DNA of 64,000 nucleotides, taken from positions 682,001 to 746,000 of the forward strand of contig NZ_BLAJ01000003.1 in NCBI RefSeq assembly GCF_009176305.1. Reading direction: 5' to 3'. Below, piece after piece: positions 54,298-63,366 of the stretch. The notes below the pieces were generated by a model. That model saw only the letters and a program-made list of their open reading frames with translations. It made no database searches and was not told where the DNA came from. A program made the position numbers and the translations under genes. The stretch's first letter is position 1. Each line of letters starts with the position of its first letter. Source of the stretch: Martinezella dioscoreae. Lineage in GTDB: Bacteria; Pseudomonadota; Alphaproteobacteria; Rhizobiales; Rhizobiaceae.

Positions 54298-55341
54298 ATG
54301 ATGGACTTTGACGATTTCAGCGGCGCGATCGCCGAGAAACCGTTATCTCAGACTGAAAAGGCAGCCGCCGTCCTTCTCGCCATGGGCAAGCAAGTGGCGG
54401 GACGGCTGCTGAAATACTTCACGCAGGCCGAGCTGCAGATGATCATCGCCTCAGCGCAATCACTGCGGGTTATTCCGCCGGACGAGCTGGCACAGCTCGT
54501 CGCGGAATTCGAAGACCTCTTCACCGAGGGCGCCGGCCTCATGGACAACGCCAAGGCCATCGAGAGCATTCTCGAAGAGGGCCTGACACCGGACGAGGTC
54601 GACAGCCTGCTTGGCCGTCGCACGGCGTTCCAGGCCTACGAGACATCCATCTGGGATCGCCTGGGCGAGGCCGATCCGGTCTTCGTCGCCAAGTTCTTCC
54701 TGCGCGAGCATCCTCAGACGATCGCCTATGTGCTTTCCATGATGCCTTCGGCCTTCGGCGCGAAGATCCTGCTGCAGCTCCCCGAAGCCCAGCGCGCCGA
54801 CATCATGAACCGCACCGTCAATATCAAGGACGTCAGCCCCAAGGCTGCCCAGATAATCGAAAACCGCGTTCTCGGGCTGATGGCTGAGATCGACGCCGAA
54901 CGCAACGCGTCCGGTTCCACGAAGGTTGCCGATCTGATGAACGAACTCGACAAGCCGGTGGTCGATACGCTGCTGAGTTCGCTGGAATCGATCAACAAGG
55001 AATCGGTCGAGAAGGTTCGCCCGAAGATCTTCCTCTTCGACGATCTCACCCGTATGCCGCAGCCGAGCCGCGTCCTGCTGCTCAACGACATCGCCGCCGA
55101 CATCCTGACGATGGCGCTGCGGGGATCCGGCAACGAGATCCGCGAGATCGTGCTGTCCTCGATCAGCCCGCGTCAGCGCCGCATGATCGAATCCGACCTG
55201 CAGATGGGCAATGCCGGCATAAACCCGCGCGAAATCGCGATTGCCCGGCGTGCCATCGCCCAGGAAGCCATTCGTCTGGCCAACTCCGGCCAGATCGAGC
55301 TCAAGACCAAGGAAAATACGCCTGTGGAAGAAGCGGCGTAA
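54298..55341 (+). CDS. fliG: flagellar switch protein FliG
   Basis: 347 residues. N-terminal domain (LSQTEKAAAVLLAMGKQVAG), the middle EHPQTIAYVLSMMPSAFGAK block and the C-terminal torque helix with charged residues (RPKIFLFDDLTRMPQPSRVL) are in order. It links the MS ring (FliF) to MotA. Start codons at 54298 and 54301 are adjacent; GGACGGAG precedes them. Confidence 0.97.
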   Translation: MMDFDDFSGAIAEKPLSQTEKAAAVLLAMGKQVAGRLLKYFTQAELQMIIASAQSLRVIPPDELAQLVAEFEDLFTEGAGLMDNAKAIESILEEGLTPDEVDSLLGRRTAFQAYETSIWDRLGEADPVFVAKFFLREHPQTIAYVLSMMPSAFGAKILLQLPEAQRADIMNRTVNIKDVSPKAAQIIENRVLGLMAEIDAERNASGSTKVADLMNELDKPVVDTLLSSLESINKESVEKVRPKIFLFDDLTRMPQPSRVLLLNDIAADILTMALRGSGNEIREIVLSSISPRQRRMIESDLQMGNAGINPREIAIARRAIAQEAIRLANSGQIELKTKENTPVEEAA

Positions 55342-55434
55342 ACGCGGCGCGACTCAGCTAAAACATCATAGACTGACAAGCTATGGGCCGCGCATGATGC
55401 GCGGCCTCTTTCCGTTTCGCAGAGGGCGGCTGCT

Positions 55435-56514
55435 TTGGCTGACGAAGACAAGGACAGTAAAACAGAAAAACCGACGGAGAAAAAACTCCGCGATACGATC
55501 GAGAAGGGCAATGTCCCTCACTCCAGGGAAGCAACGCTCTTTGCTTCCATGCTCGCGACCGTCATCTACGTTACCTTCTTTCTGCCCGAACGCATGGGCC
55601 GCATGGGCGAGGTTCTGCGCGATCTCTTCGAAAAGCCGGATCAATGGCAGCTGGAGACAGGCCCAGACGCCATCTCGCTGTTTACGCGCATAGGCTGGGA
55701 AGTCGGCAACATGGTGCTGCCGGCGGTCGTGCTCTTCTTCGTCTTCGGGATCGGCGCCTCGATTTTCCAGAACCTGCCTACCCCCGTTCTCGAACGAATC
55801 AGGCCACAGTTTTCACGCATATCGCCGGCGAAAGGTTTCACGCGCATCTTCAGCGCGACCGGCATGGTGGAATTCGGCAAATCCCTCGCAAAAATCGTGC
55901 TGGTCAGCATCGTCATGTTTTTCGTGCTGCGCAGCCAGTACTTCCATGCGATGGATTCGATGGTGTCCGACCCGCAGACCATCTTCGTGCGTCTGTCGAC
56001 GATCGTTCAGCGCATCCTGATCATCGTGCTGATGGCGACCGTCGTCGTCGGTGTTGCCGACCTGTTGTGGAGCCGGCATCACTGGTTCGACCAATTGAAG
56101 ATGACGAAGCAGGAGGTCAAGGACGAGCACAAGCAGTCGCAGGGCGACCCGATCGTCAAGTCTCGCCAGCGCTCGATCGCGCGCGACCGCGCCCGCCGCC
56201 GCATGATGAAGCAGGTGCCGCGCGCCACCCTCGTCATCGCCAACCCGACTCACTTCGCCGTCGCACTTCGCTATGTGCGCGAGGAAAACGACGCCCCTGT
56301 CGTCGTCGCCAAAGGCCAGGACCTGATTGCTCTGAAAATCAGGGAGATAGCCGAGGCCAACAATATTCCCGTTTTCGAAGACCCGCCGCTCGCGCGCTCC
56401 ATGTTTGCGCAAGTCTCGGTTGATAGCGTCATACCGTCAGTATTTTACAAGGCTGTCGCAGAACTCATCCATCGGATCTATGCCGCACAGTCGAATAGAA
56501 AACGGGTACGATAA
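55435..56514 (+). CDS. flhB: flagellar export switch protein FlhB
   Basis: 359 residues from TTG 55435, preceded by GAGGGCGG; no ATG fits the family N terminus [20 protein letters not shown]. Four membrane helices span about 30-215, and the cytoplasmic domain contains the self-cleavage motif NPTH ([20 protein letters not shown]). FlhB switches export from hook to filament substrates together with FliK. Confidence 0.97.
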   Translation: MADEDKDSKTEKPTEKKLRDTIEKGNVPHSREATLFASMLATVIYVTFFLPERMGRMGEVLRDLFEKPDQWQLETGPDAISLFTRIGWEVGNMVLPAVVLFFVFGIGASIFQNLPTPVLERIRPQFSRISPAKGFTRIFSATGMVEFGKSLAKIVLVSIVMFFVLRSQYFHAMDSMVSDPQTIFVRLSTIVQRILIIVLMATVVVGVADLLWSRHHWFDQLKMTKQEVKDEHKQSQGDPIVKSRQRSIARDRARRRMMKQVPRATLVIANPTHFAVALRYVREENDAPVVVAKGQDLIALKIREIAEANNIPVFEDPPLARSMFAQVSVDSVIPSVFYKAVAELIHRIYAAQSNRKRVR

Positions 56515-56519
56515 ACCAA

Positions 56520-56960
56520 ATGAAAAAATGCCCCTACTCTGCCCAGCGTGAACAAATACTAGCCGAAGCCATCAGCCCGGTCGCAAGCGAGCTGCGCCTC
56601 CTCGATGCCGCCGATCTGATCTCGCTGCTGCGCTTCGAACGATATGGCAACCTCGCTGACCTCGTCGCCTCGGCCGCCGAGCTCTATTTTCTTCCCGGCA
56701 CGGTCAATTTCGGGCTCGGCGGCGACTACAAGCTCGATTGGGGCGGGCCGGCGGAAGTGACGCTCGATCTGGAGATCAAGCCGCGGGGCGTCACCATCTA
56801 TGCCAAGCTTTCGCTGGCGGAGCACCATGCGGGCATCGAGATCAACCACATTGCCTTCGACAAGGCCTCCGTCGATCCCGACGAGAACACGGCGCTGCTC
56901 GCCCGCAGCCTAAGGGACGCGCGTTACGTCGTCCGCGGCGAGGCCGCACACGCATTCTGA
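56520..56960 (+). CDS. small conserved protein downstream of flhB
   Basis: 146 residues, no signal peptide or membrane helix. N-terminal helical part (ISPVASELRLLDAADLISLL) and a strand-rich C-terminal part (PAEVTLDLEIKPRGVTIYAK). It starts five bases after the flhB stop, so it is probably cotranscribed and last in the motA operon. A counterpart of unknown function occurs at this place in S. meliloti as I recall. Function unknown. Confidence 0.78.
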   Translation: MKKCPYSAQREQILAEAISPVASELRLLDAADLISLLRFERYGNLADLVASAAELYFLPGTVNFGLGGDYKLDWGGPAEVTLDLEIKPRGVTIYAKLSLAEHHAGIEINHIAFDKASVDPDENTALLARSLRDARYVVRGEAAHAF

Positions 56961-56999
56961 GGAATTCCTTTTTCAAAGATCGGCAAAGTGATTCGCGAG

Positions 57000-57036
57000 A
57001 GCGGCGTGCATCCGGCAGAAACCGGAACGCCGCTCA
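57000..57036 (+). terminator. terminator of the motA-fliG-flhB operon
   Basis: GAGCGGCGT (57000-57008) pairs with ACGCCGCTC (57028-57036), and TCCGG/CCGGA inside extend the stem around a CAGAAA loop. AATTCATTTG follows on the plus strand. It is 40 bases after the last stop codon and faces the convergent visR. Confidence 0.7.
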
Positions 57037-57103
57037 ATTCATTTGTTCAGCAAGGTGTCGCAGGTGATTTCGTCTTGCGGCAGTGCCCCAAGGCGCCGCT
57101 ATC

Positions 57104-57850
57104 TCAGCTTATGTAGCCGAAGCGGATCGCCTTCGCGATGGCCTGGATGCGGTTGACGCTGTCGAGCTTGATCGTCGCCGATCCGAGATAAGCGTTGACG
57201 GTATGCACCGACAATCCAAGCTTGTCGGCAATCTCTTCGCTGATGCGCCCGTCGCCGGCAAGCTGCAGGCAGGCGATTTCGCGCTCGCTCAGCGCTTCGG
57301 CCGCCTGTGAACGGCGCTCGTCCAGCGACAGGAGCTGCATCATGATCTGGCAGCTGCGGCCGTGCAGCTCGACGATCATATCGCTCGAGAGATCCATGAA
57401 CTTGGCCGTGAAGACGGTGTAGCCATTGCCGACGGCGCCGAGCCGCACGGGAAAGGCGGCGCCGGCAAAAGGCAGGAGATGCGGCTTCAGGCGCTGCGTG
57501 AAGACGGCAAAATCCGGCGTCTCGGCGGTGCTGTCGCTGTCGCGCCCGTTCCACATCAGCGGCAGCAGCGATTTGTCGATATGCTCGATCAGTGCTTCGC
57601 CATAGGCCTCCACAAAGGATTTGCCGACGACGGAGTTGGCCGAGCCCCAATTATCGAGTTCGCATACCAGGCGCTGCTTATGCGGCAGGCCGGAGCCGTG
57701 CAGGCGATAAACGGCAAAATGCTGCGCGTCGATCAGCTTTTGCATCGACACCAGCTTCGGGAACAGATCGGAGCGGCCGGAGATCCGCCCGGAACGGGTA
57801 AGCCGTGATTCGCCCGGCATATCCGTCGTCCTGTCTGGCTGATAGCGCAT
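57104..57850 (-). CDS. visR: LuxR-type motility master regulator VisR
   Basis: 248 residues. The N-terminal half is a sensor-like domain without an obvious ligand motif, and the C-terminal LuxR HTH is clear (LSEREIACLQLAGDGRISEE, IADKLGLSVHTVNAYLGSAT). AAGGG precedes ATG 57850 by about nine bases. VisN and VisR work together as the top regulator of rhizobial motility. It starts 11 bases after the visN stop. Confidence 0.93.
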   Translation of the reverse strand: MRYQPDRTTDMPGESRLTRSGRISGRSDLFPKLVSMQKLIDAQHFAVYRLHGSGLPHKQRLVCELDNWGSANSVVGKSFVEAYGEALIEHIDKSLLPLMWNGRDSDSTAETPDFAVFTQRLKPHLLPFAGAAFPVRLGAVGNGYTVFTAKFMDLSSDMIVELHGRSCQIMMQLLSLDERRSQAAEALSEREIACLQLAGDGRISEEIADKLGLSVHTVNAYLGSATIKLDSVNRIQAIAKAIRFGYIS

Positions 57851-57861
57851 CCGGTCGGCCC

Positions 57862-58599
57862 TTAAACGAGATTATTGCGCACTGCAAAGGCGATAGCCTC
57901 CGAGCGGGTCTTGGTGGCGGTCTTGCGCATGACGCTGGTAATATAGTTGTTGATGGTATTGCGCGAGATCCCGAGGATCATCGCGATCTCATCGCTCGTC
58001 TTGCCTTCGGCGATCCAGAACAGGCATTCCAGCTCGCGCTCGGTCAGATCGAAATCGCGCTCCAGCTTGCCCTCGAAGCAACGCGTGGAACTGGCGAGAT
58101 AGCCGGCCAGGAGGCCGACATCCCTCAACCGCTCGGGCAGAAGCACCGCCGCTTCGCTCGCCAGCAGCAGCAGGGAGAAGCGGGTGCGACCGACATTGAA
58201 CGTCAAGGCATGATATTGCCGGCCCACACCGTCAGGCAGCGAGACATCATCGGGAAGCAGCGCCAGGCTTGGCTGAAACAGCGCCATGCACTTTTCAAGC
58301 TCGCCGATGCGGCCATAACCGCTTGTCAGCTCCGTTGCCAGACGCCGGACAAGATCGAAGGGCCAATCGGAGGAAATCACGAAGTCGAGCCCGCTTTCCT
58401 GGATGAGATCGGACCTGACAAGAAGATAATGGGAGGCGCCGGCGTAGCTCGCCAGGGCGTGAAGGCCGGCTTGAAGATAGGCAGGGCCTGAAACGGCATT
58501 CAGCTGCAGAATGAGCTGCTCGCGCGACATAGCTCCGGCGGACGCGATCGATCGCGCATCCCTATCGCCTTTGCTCATCTGCGATATCTGCATGTCCAT
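57862..58599 (-). CDS. visN: LuxR-type motility master regulator VisN
   Basis: 245 residues from ATG 58599, with AGGA about ten bases upstream; the frame is open to 58674 and an ATG at 58647 is possible. C-terminal HTH (LTERELECLFWIAEGKTSDE, IAMILGISRNTINNYITSVM). It is paralogous to VisR and forms the VisNR activator of rem. Confidence 0.93.
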   Translation of the reverse strand: MDMQISQMSKGDRDARSIASAGAMSREQLILQLNAVSGPAYLQAGLHALASYAGASHYLLVRSDLIQESGLDFVISSDWPFDLVRRLATELTSGYGRIGELEKCMALFQPSLALLPDDVSLPDGVGRQYHALTFNVGRTRFSLLLLASEAAVLLPERLRDVGLLAGYLASSTRCFEGKLERDFDLTERELECLFWIAEGKTSDEIAMILGISRNTINNYITSVMRKTATKTRSEAIAFAVRNNLV

Positions 58600-59089
58600 A
58601 CTTGCATTTCCTGCCGCTGTTGGACGATCGGCCGTCAACGAGAGCATTGTTCCGTCAGAACCCAATCCCTTCACCTCAGAGAATCGGCAGCGAATCTCGA
58701 CGAGGCATCGAAGCCGGATCTTTCTCTACCGCGACTAAACACTTCCGGCGGATACGGATGGATGGGCGCATGTCTCATCCCTGAATTCGACACCCGCAAT
58801 CGCACCGGCGCGCACTGCCGCAAGCACGATCTACGAATCATGAGCTAATTTCCCGCTCCGGAATCTACAAACTTAAAACATGCGAAACGCGGAAAACGAT
58901 GGTCGATTCGCTCGGAATACACAGTTGTTACGCAATAGATACAGTATTTGTAAGTCGATTCTTTATACCCAGCAACCGTATATCCATTGAAATTCCATCT
59001 TACGAACACGTCAATTCGGCTAGCCGCGACTAATTGATCACAGGTGGCATCGACAATGATGCAAGTTCAAATGTCATCCCCTGGATAGA
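58600..59089. promoter_or_regulatory. long spacer upstream of visN
   Basis: About 490 bases without a credible gene. The part near 58840-59060 is markedly AT-rich (for example TACAAACTTAAAACATGCG and ATAGATACAGTATTTGTAAG) and likely contains the visN promoter and sites for upstream regulators. I could not recognise specific motifs. Confidence 0.45.
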
Positions 59090-59118
59090 AAAAGGACCGG
59101 GAATTTCCCGGTCCTTTT
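59090..59118 (-). terminator. fliF terminator
   Basis: AAAAGGACCGGGAA (59090-59103), one base, TTCCCGGTCCTTTT (59105-59118): 14-bp perfect arms, with CTTTTT on the minus-strand exit. It begins right after the fliF stop codon. The symmetric A/T ends would allow action in both directions. Confidence 0.9.
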
Positions 59119-59119
59119 G

Positions 59120-60796
59120 TCAGGCGGCCTGGTCGACGGCCCATTTCCTGAGGATCTTTGCAGCGCGTTCTTCGCTGATTTCCACCATGCGGGACAGGCG
59201 GCGCTCCGGCCCTTCCTTGACGCGGCGGTTGAAGGTTCCGCCATCGTCGCCCATCGTCAGCAGGTCGTCGGTGCTGTCGAAGCCGAAGTCCGAGCCGAAG
59301 CCGTCCATCAGTGCCGCGCCGGGGCCGCCGACCGCCGGCGCGAAATCCGGCAATTCCAGGCCCGCTGCTTCCGGAAGAGCCATGCTGCTGGACGAGCCGC
59401 CGAGCGAGCGGATCAGCGGACGGAAGCCCATCCAGACGATCAGGAAGGCGACCGCGACGAAGGCCAGCGAGTTGATGATGCCGGCCATGTTGCGGCTCAG
59501 CATATCGGTAATGCTAAAGCTGGAGGATGTGTCTTCAAGCAGCTGGTTGTCGAGGAAGTCCATCGCATTGACGGTAACGATGTCGCCGCGGGCCGGGTCG
59601 ACACCCGCTGCCGTTGCGACGATCTTCTGCATTTCCGCAATATAGGCGTCGATCTTGGCCTGATCAGCGCCCTGGCCGACCATTTGCGCGATGCGGCCCT
59701 TATTGACCACCACGGCGACGGACAGTTTTTCGATCTTGTAGCTGGTGCGGGTCGTGGCCGTCGTCTTGCTGTTGATTTCGTAGTTGGTCTGTTCCTCGCG
59801 CTTGTCGGACTGATCGTTCGACGTCGGCGTGTTGCCGCCGGATTGCGGGGCCGCCTGCGGAATATTCTGCTCCACGGTCGCGGCGCTGTCGGGCTGGCTC
59901 TGCTGCGACTTCTGCGCTTCCTTCACGGTGCGGACGGAGCGTTCGACCTTCGAGTCCGGATCGTATGTGGTTTCCTGCACCTGCTGGCTGTCGGTATTCA
60001 GCTGTGCCGTCACGCTGGAGCGGAAATTATCCATGCCGAGGAAGGGCGCCAAGGCCTTGTCGATGTTGGATTCGACTTCGCTCTGCACGTTCTGCACGAT
60101 GCCGAGATTGCGGCTGAGAGCGCCGTTGCCGGGATCGTCGCCCGATGCGAGCAACTGGCCCGTGGAGTCGAGGATCGTTACATCATCGACCTCCAGGCCG
60201 GGAACGGCTGACGCGACGAGGTGGCGGATAGCCGAAGCCGATTTGCGGGCAGCTTCCGCACTCGCGCGGATCATGACGGATGCCGTCGGCTTCTGATCCG
60301 CCTTCCGGAAATTGCCGACATCCTGCATGACGATATGGACGCGGGCGGCGCTGATGCCGGCGATCGAGGTGATGGTGCGGCTGATTTCGCCCTCGAGGGC
60401 ACGGACGCGGGTGACTTCCTGCATGAAGGAGGTTAGACCGAGCGAACCGACATTGTCGAAGAGCTCATAGCCGGCCTTGCCGCTGGTGGGCAGGCCGCGT
60501 TCAGCAAGAAGCGCGCGGGCCTTGCCGGTCATGCCCGCCGGAACGGTCAGGCTGGAGCCATCCGTACCGACCTGGAAATTGATCTTGGCTTCCGCGAGCG
60601 CGATGCTGATCTGGTTGAGATCCGTCGCATCCAGGCCGACATACAATGTCTCCTGTGCGGGCTTATTGACATAGAGGGCTGCAAAAAGGATCAGCAGCAT
60701 GGACACGGCGCCCACGCCCCCCAGGATCATCAGCCGCGTTCTCCCGAGATTCTGAAGATTCCGAAGCAGGGGAACTAATTGATTTAACAGATTCAT
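59120..60796 (-). CDS. fliF: MS-ring protein FliF
   Basis: 558 residues. Two membrane helices (about 22-43, LMILGGVGAVSMLLILFAAL, and about 443-462, NSLAFVAVAFLIVWMGFRPL) flank the periplasmic ring-building domains (ETLYVGLDATDLNQISIALA; VHIVMQDVGNFRKADQKPTA). The C-terminal tail (EERAAKILRKWAVDQAA) binds FliG. A Gln/Ser-rich insert lies near 295-335. It is separated from the che genes by 168 bases and from visN by a terminator. Confidence 0.97.
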   Translation of the reverse strand: MNLLNQLVPLLRNLQNLGRTRLMILGGVGAVSMLLILFAALYVNKPAQETLYVGLDATDLNQISIALAEAKINFQVGTDGSSLTVPAGMTGKARALLAERGLPTSGKAGYELFDNVGSLGLTSFMQEVTRVRALEGEISRTITSIAGISAARVHIVMQDVGNFRKADQKPTASVMIRASAEAARKSASAIRHLVASAVPGLEVDDVTILDSTGQLLASGDDPGNGALSRNLGIVQNVQSEVESNIDKALAPFLGMDNFRSSVTAQLNTDSQQVQETTYDPDSKVERSVRTVKEAQKSQQSQPDSAATVEQNIPQAAPQSGGNTPTSNDQSDKREEQTNYEINSKTTATTRTSYKIEKLSVAVVVNKGRIAQMVGQGADQAKIDAYIAEMQKIVATAAGVDPARGDIVTVNAMDFLDNQLLEDTSSSFSITDMLSRNMAGIINSLAFVAVAFLIVWMGFRPLIRSLGGSSSSMALPEAAGLELPDFAPAVGGPGAALMDGFGSDFGFDSTDDLLTMGDDGGTFNRRVKEGPERRLSRMVEISEERAAKILRKWAVDQAA

Positions 60797-60964
60797 TCTG
60801 TTCTCGCACGATTCGTCAAAGACCTGATGGCTTTGTGCTATGCGGCGAAAATAGAAATCGAAACTTGTGCGAACGTTTCGTCCGGCCAGAAGAGCCCAGG
60901 AAAAAGCCGGGAAGAAATGCAGGAGATTATATAAGAAAAACAGTATCTATTGCTGACGACGCGG

Positions 60965-61366
60965 TCAGAAGAAATCGAAATCGCCGGCAGCCTTTGCCAT
61001 GGGTTGGGCCATGGTCTGCGAATGCGCGTGAAAACCGCCGCCGCCGAGCGCCTTTTGCATCTCCGTCAGCTTGACCAGGCTCAGCGCCGTCGCGAGATCC
61101 ACCGTCCAGCCCTCGGGCATGGTGCCGGCAATGGTATCGATGAATTCGGCGATGCCGCGCGTCTTCTGCACGGCGAGATCAATACCCTGGACGACCTTCA
61201 TGGCCTCCGGCGAGGCCAGTATATTGGCGTCGCTGATGTCAAGCAGCTGGGGCTCGATGCGTTCGATCAGATAGGCGATGTCATGCAATTCGGAAACGAT
61301 GCGCAGAAGGATAGCCGGAAGCGTCTCCTCGATGGCAGCCGTCTCAACGCGCTGGAAGGGGGTCAT
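60965..61366 (-). CDS. cheT: chemotaxis protein CheT
   Basis: 133 residues from ATG 61366 with GAGG upstream; starts MTPFQRVETAAIEETLPAIL. It is helical, without signal peptide, and ends GDFDFF. The position after cheD matches cheT (formerly orf10) of S. meliloti, a distant CheZ-like protein that acts in signal termination and adaptation. It is 16 bases after cheD. The assignment rests on context plus helical layout, as the sequence is poorly conserved. Confidence 0.75.
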   Translation of the reverse strand: MTPFQRVETAAIEETLPAILLRIVSELHDIAYLIERIEPQLLDISDANILASPEAMKVVQGIDLAVQKTRGIAEFIDTIAGTMPEGWTVDLATALSLVKLTEMQKALGGGGFHAHSQTMAQPMAKAAGDFDFF

Positions 61367-61382
61367 GCGCTTGCCTCGTTGA

Positions 61383-61937
61383 TCAGAAAAATTCGATCGT
61401 GTTGTCAACCGGCTTCGGAGCAATGACCGGACGCTGCTCCAGCGCCACGGTCTTCTGTGTCTCGGCGCCGGTCAGCGGATATTGCCTGGCCCTTCCGGAG
61501 ATTGGCCAATATTCGATCTTGCGCCCGTGTTCGCCGCCGGTGCTGGAGCTGACGACCGGGATGCCTTCGTCTTTCAGAAATTGCATGGCAAAGACCGCGT
61601 TCTGCTCGCCGACATTGGAGAAGGTCGCGATCGTCTTGGCGCCACCGAAAACTTTCGCCTCGAGCCGGTCACGCCTTGCGCCCTTCTTCAGGAGGCCGTT
61701 GATCAGAAGTTCCATCAGGTGCACGCCGTAACGCGTCGCATCGCCGCCGCTCATCGGCGAGTTCGCCATTCCCGGAAGGAGGAAATGGTTCATCCCGCCA
61801 ACGCCGGCGATGGGATCGCGCAGGCAAGCCGCCACGCAAGAGCCGAGAATGGTCGTCAGCACCACTTCGGGATCGCTGATGACCTTGTACTCGCCCTGAA
61901 TAATATGCACGCGGCGGGCGCCACCTTCGACGATCAT
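61383..61937 (-). CDS. cheD: chemoreceptor glutamine deamidase CheD
   Basis: 184 residues. The catalytic set fits by spacing: Thr28, Cys34 (LGSCVAAC) and His51 ([11 protein letters not shown]), the same 6- and 17-residue intervals as in the known Thermotoga enzyme. It deamidates receptor Gln residues and may bind CheY/CheC-type partners. The C terminus ends NTIEFF. ATGA overlaps cheY2. Confidence 0.95.
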   Translation of the reverse strand: MIVEGGARRVHIIQGEYKVISDPEVVLTTILGSCVAACLRDPIAGVGGMNHFLLPGMANSPMSGGDATRYGVHLMELLINGLLKKGARRDRLEAKVFGGAKTIATFSNVGEQNAVFAMQFLKDEGIPVVSSSTGGEHGRKIEYWPISGRARQYPLTGAETQKTVALEQRPVIAPKPVDNTIEFF

Positions 61938-62323
61938 TTTAGAGCTCCGAAGACGGCCTCGATGGCAGCTTTCATCTTTTCGATGGTAAAGGGCTTGGCG
62001 AGCACGTTGTTGGCACCGAGCTGCGCCGCCTTCTGAACCAGCGCACGGTCGCCCTGCGCCGTCAGGATGATGAAGGCCGCCTTCTTGGTCGTCGGGTTGG
62101 TGCGCACCGCCTGCAGGAGGCCGAGCCCGTCCATCTTCGGCATGTTGAAATCGGAGATGACGAGATGATGCGGCTGCTGCTGCATGATCTTCATCCCCTG
62201 CTCACCGTCGCCGGCAGCCGTGATCTGCTTGAATCCGAGCTGCGTCAGCGCATCGCTCAGCAGCAGGCGGCTGGTGACCTGATCGTCAACGATCAGAACT
62301 TTGATTTTCTCCGCTAGAGACAT
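61934..62323 (-). CDS. cheY2: chemotaxis response regulator CheY2
   Basis: 129 residues, a stand-alone receiver: acidic pair Asp13/Asp14, phosphoacceptor Asp58 ([12 protein letters not shown]), Thr88 and Lys110 all in place. By position between cheB and cheD it matches CheY2, the main motor regulator of S. meliloti; CheY1, the phosphate sink, would be outside the window. Its start overlaps the cheB stop as TAATG. Confidence 0.96.
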   Translation of the reverse strand: MSLAEKIKVLIVDDQVTSRLLLSDALTQLGFKQITAAGDGEQGMKIMQQQPHHLVISDFNMPKMDGLGLLQAVRTNPTTKKAAFIILTAQGDRALVQKAAQLGANNVLAKPFTIEKMKAAIEAVFGALK

Positions 62324-63366
62324 TATTCGCTCCCTTCCTTTCGGGCGGCTGTGGCTTTCAAAATTTCCTCGCCAATGGCGTTCAGCGGAAACTGCTGTTC
62401 GACTGCACCAAGCTCGTGGGCGACCCTCGGCATACCGTAGACCACGCAGGTCTTCTCGTTCTGCCCGATGGTGCGCGCGCCGGCATGGCGCATCTTGAGG
62501 AGACCGGCGGCGCCGTCGCGCCCCATGCCGGTCAGGATCACGCCGACGGCATTGCGGCCTGCCAGTTCGGCAACCGAATCAAAAAGCACGTCGACGGAAG
62601 GGCGATGGCCGTTCACCGGCCCGCCGTCTACCAGACGGCAATGGGGGGCGGATGCATTGGCGACCCTGAGGTGCCTTTCGCCGCCCGGCGCCAGATAGAT
62701 TTTGCCGATTTCGAGCCGCGCACCATCGGTCGCCTCCTGGACGACCGGGGCGCAGAGGCGATTCAGGCGCTCGGCGAAGCTGCGCGTGAAGGTCGGCGGC
62801 ATATGCTGCGTGATGACCGTCGGCGGACAATTGACCGGGAACTTCTGCAAGACGTTGATCAGCGCCTCGACGCCGCCGGTGGAGGAACCGATCGCGACGA
62901 TCTTGCGGCCCACACGGAAATCCGCGACGGCCGGCGGCTGCGCGCGCTGGGCGGCGGGCTTCACATATTGACGTTGAGAGCGGGCAGCCGCCTTTACCTT
63001 CTCTGCCAGATCGCCGAAGGGATGCGGCTCGCCCGGGGACGGCTTTCCGACGCAATCGAACGCACCGATTTCGAGCGCGGCAAGCGTCGCATCGGCGCCG
63101 CGATGGGTCATCGTGGAAACCATGATGACGGGCATGGGCCTGAGCGTCATGATCTTTTCCAGGAATTCGAGGCCGTTCATGTTCGGCATCTCGATATCGA
63201 GCGTGACGACATCCGGATTGAGCGCCTTGATGGCGGCGCGCGCTTCCATCGCATCGCCGGCCTGGCCGATGACATCGACCTCTGGATCGGCACGCAGGAC
63301 GGCGGTGATCAGGCCGCGCATCGTCGGGGAGTCATCGACCACGAGAACACGAGCAGGAGAATTCAT
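62323..63366 (-). CDS. cheB: protein-glutamate methylesterase CheB
   Basis: 347 residues. Receiver domain (Asp11, phosphoacceptor Asp57 in [11 protein letters not shown]) followed by a linker and the methylesterase domain with Ser in [12 protein letters not shown], His in [11 protein letters not shown] and Asp in [10 protein letters not shown]. It removes receptor methyl groups added by CheR. It overlaps cheR by ATGA and cheY2 by one base. Confidence 0.97.
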   Translation of the reverse strand: MNSPARVLVVDDSPTMRGLITAVLRADPEVDVIGQAGDAMEARAAIKALNPDVVTLDIEMPNMNGLEFLEKIMTLRPMPVIMVSTMTHRGADATLAALEIGAFDCVGKPSPGEPHPFGDLAEKVKAAARSQRQYVKPAAQRAQPPAVADFRVGRKIVAIGSSTGGVEALINVLQKFPVNCPPTVITQHMPPTFTRSFAERLNRLCAPVVQEATDGARLEIGKIYLAPGGERHLRVANASAPHCRLVDGGPVNGHRPSVDVLFDSVAELAGRNAVGVILTGMGRDGAAGLLKMRHAGARTIGQNEKTCVVYGMPRVAHELGAVEQQFPLNAIGEEILKATAARKEGSE

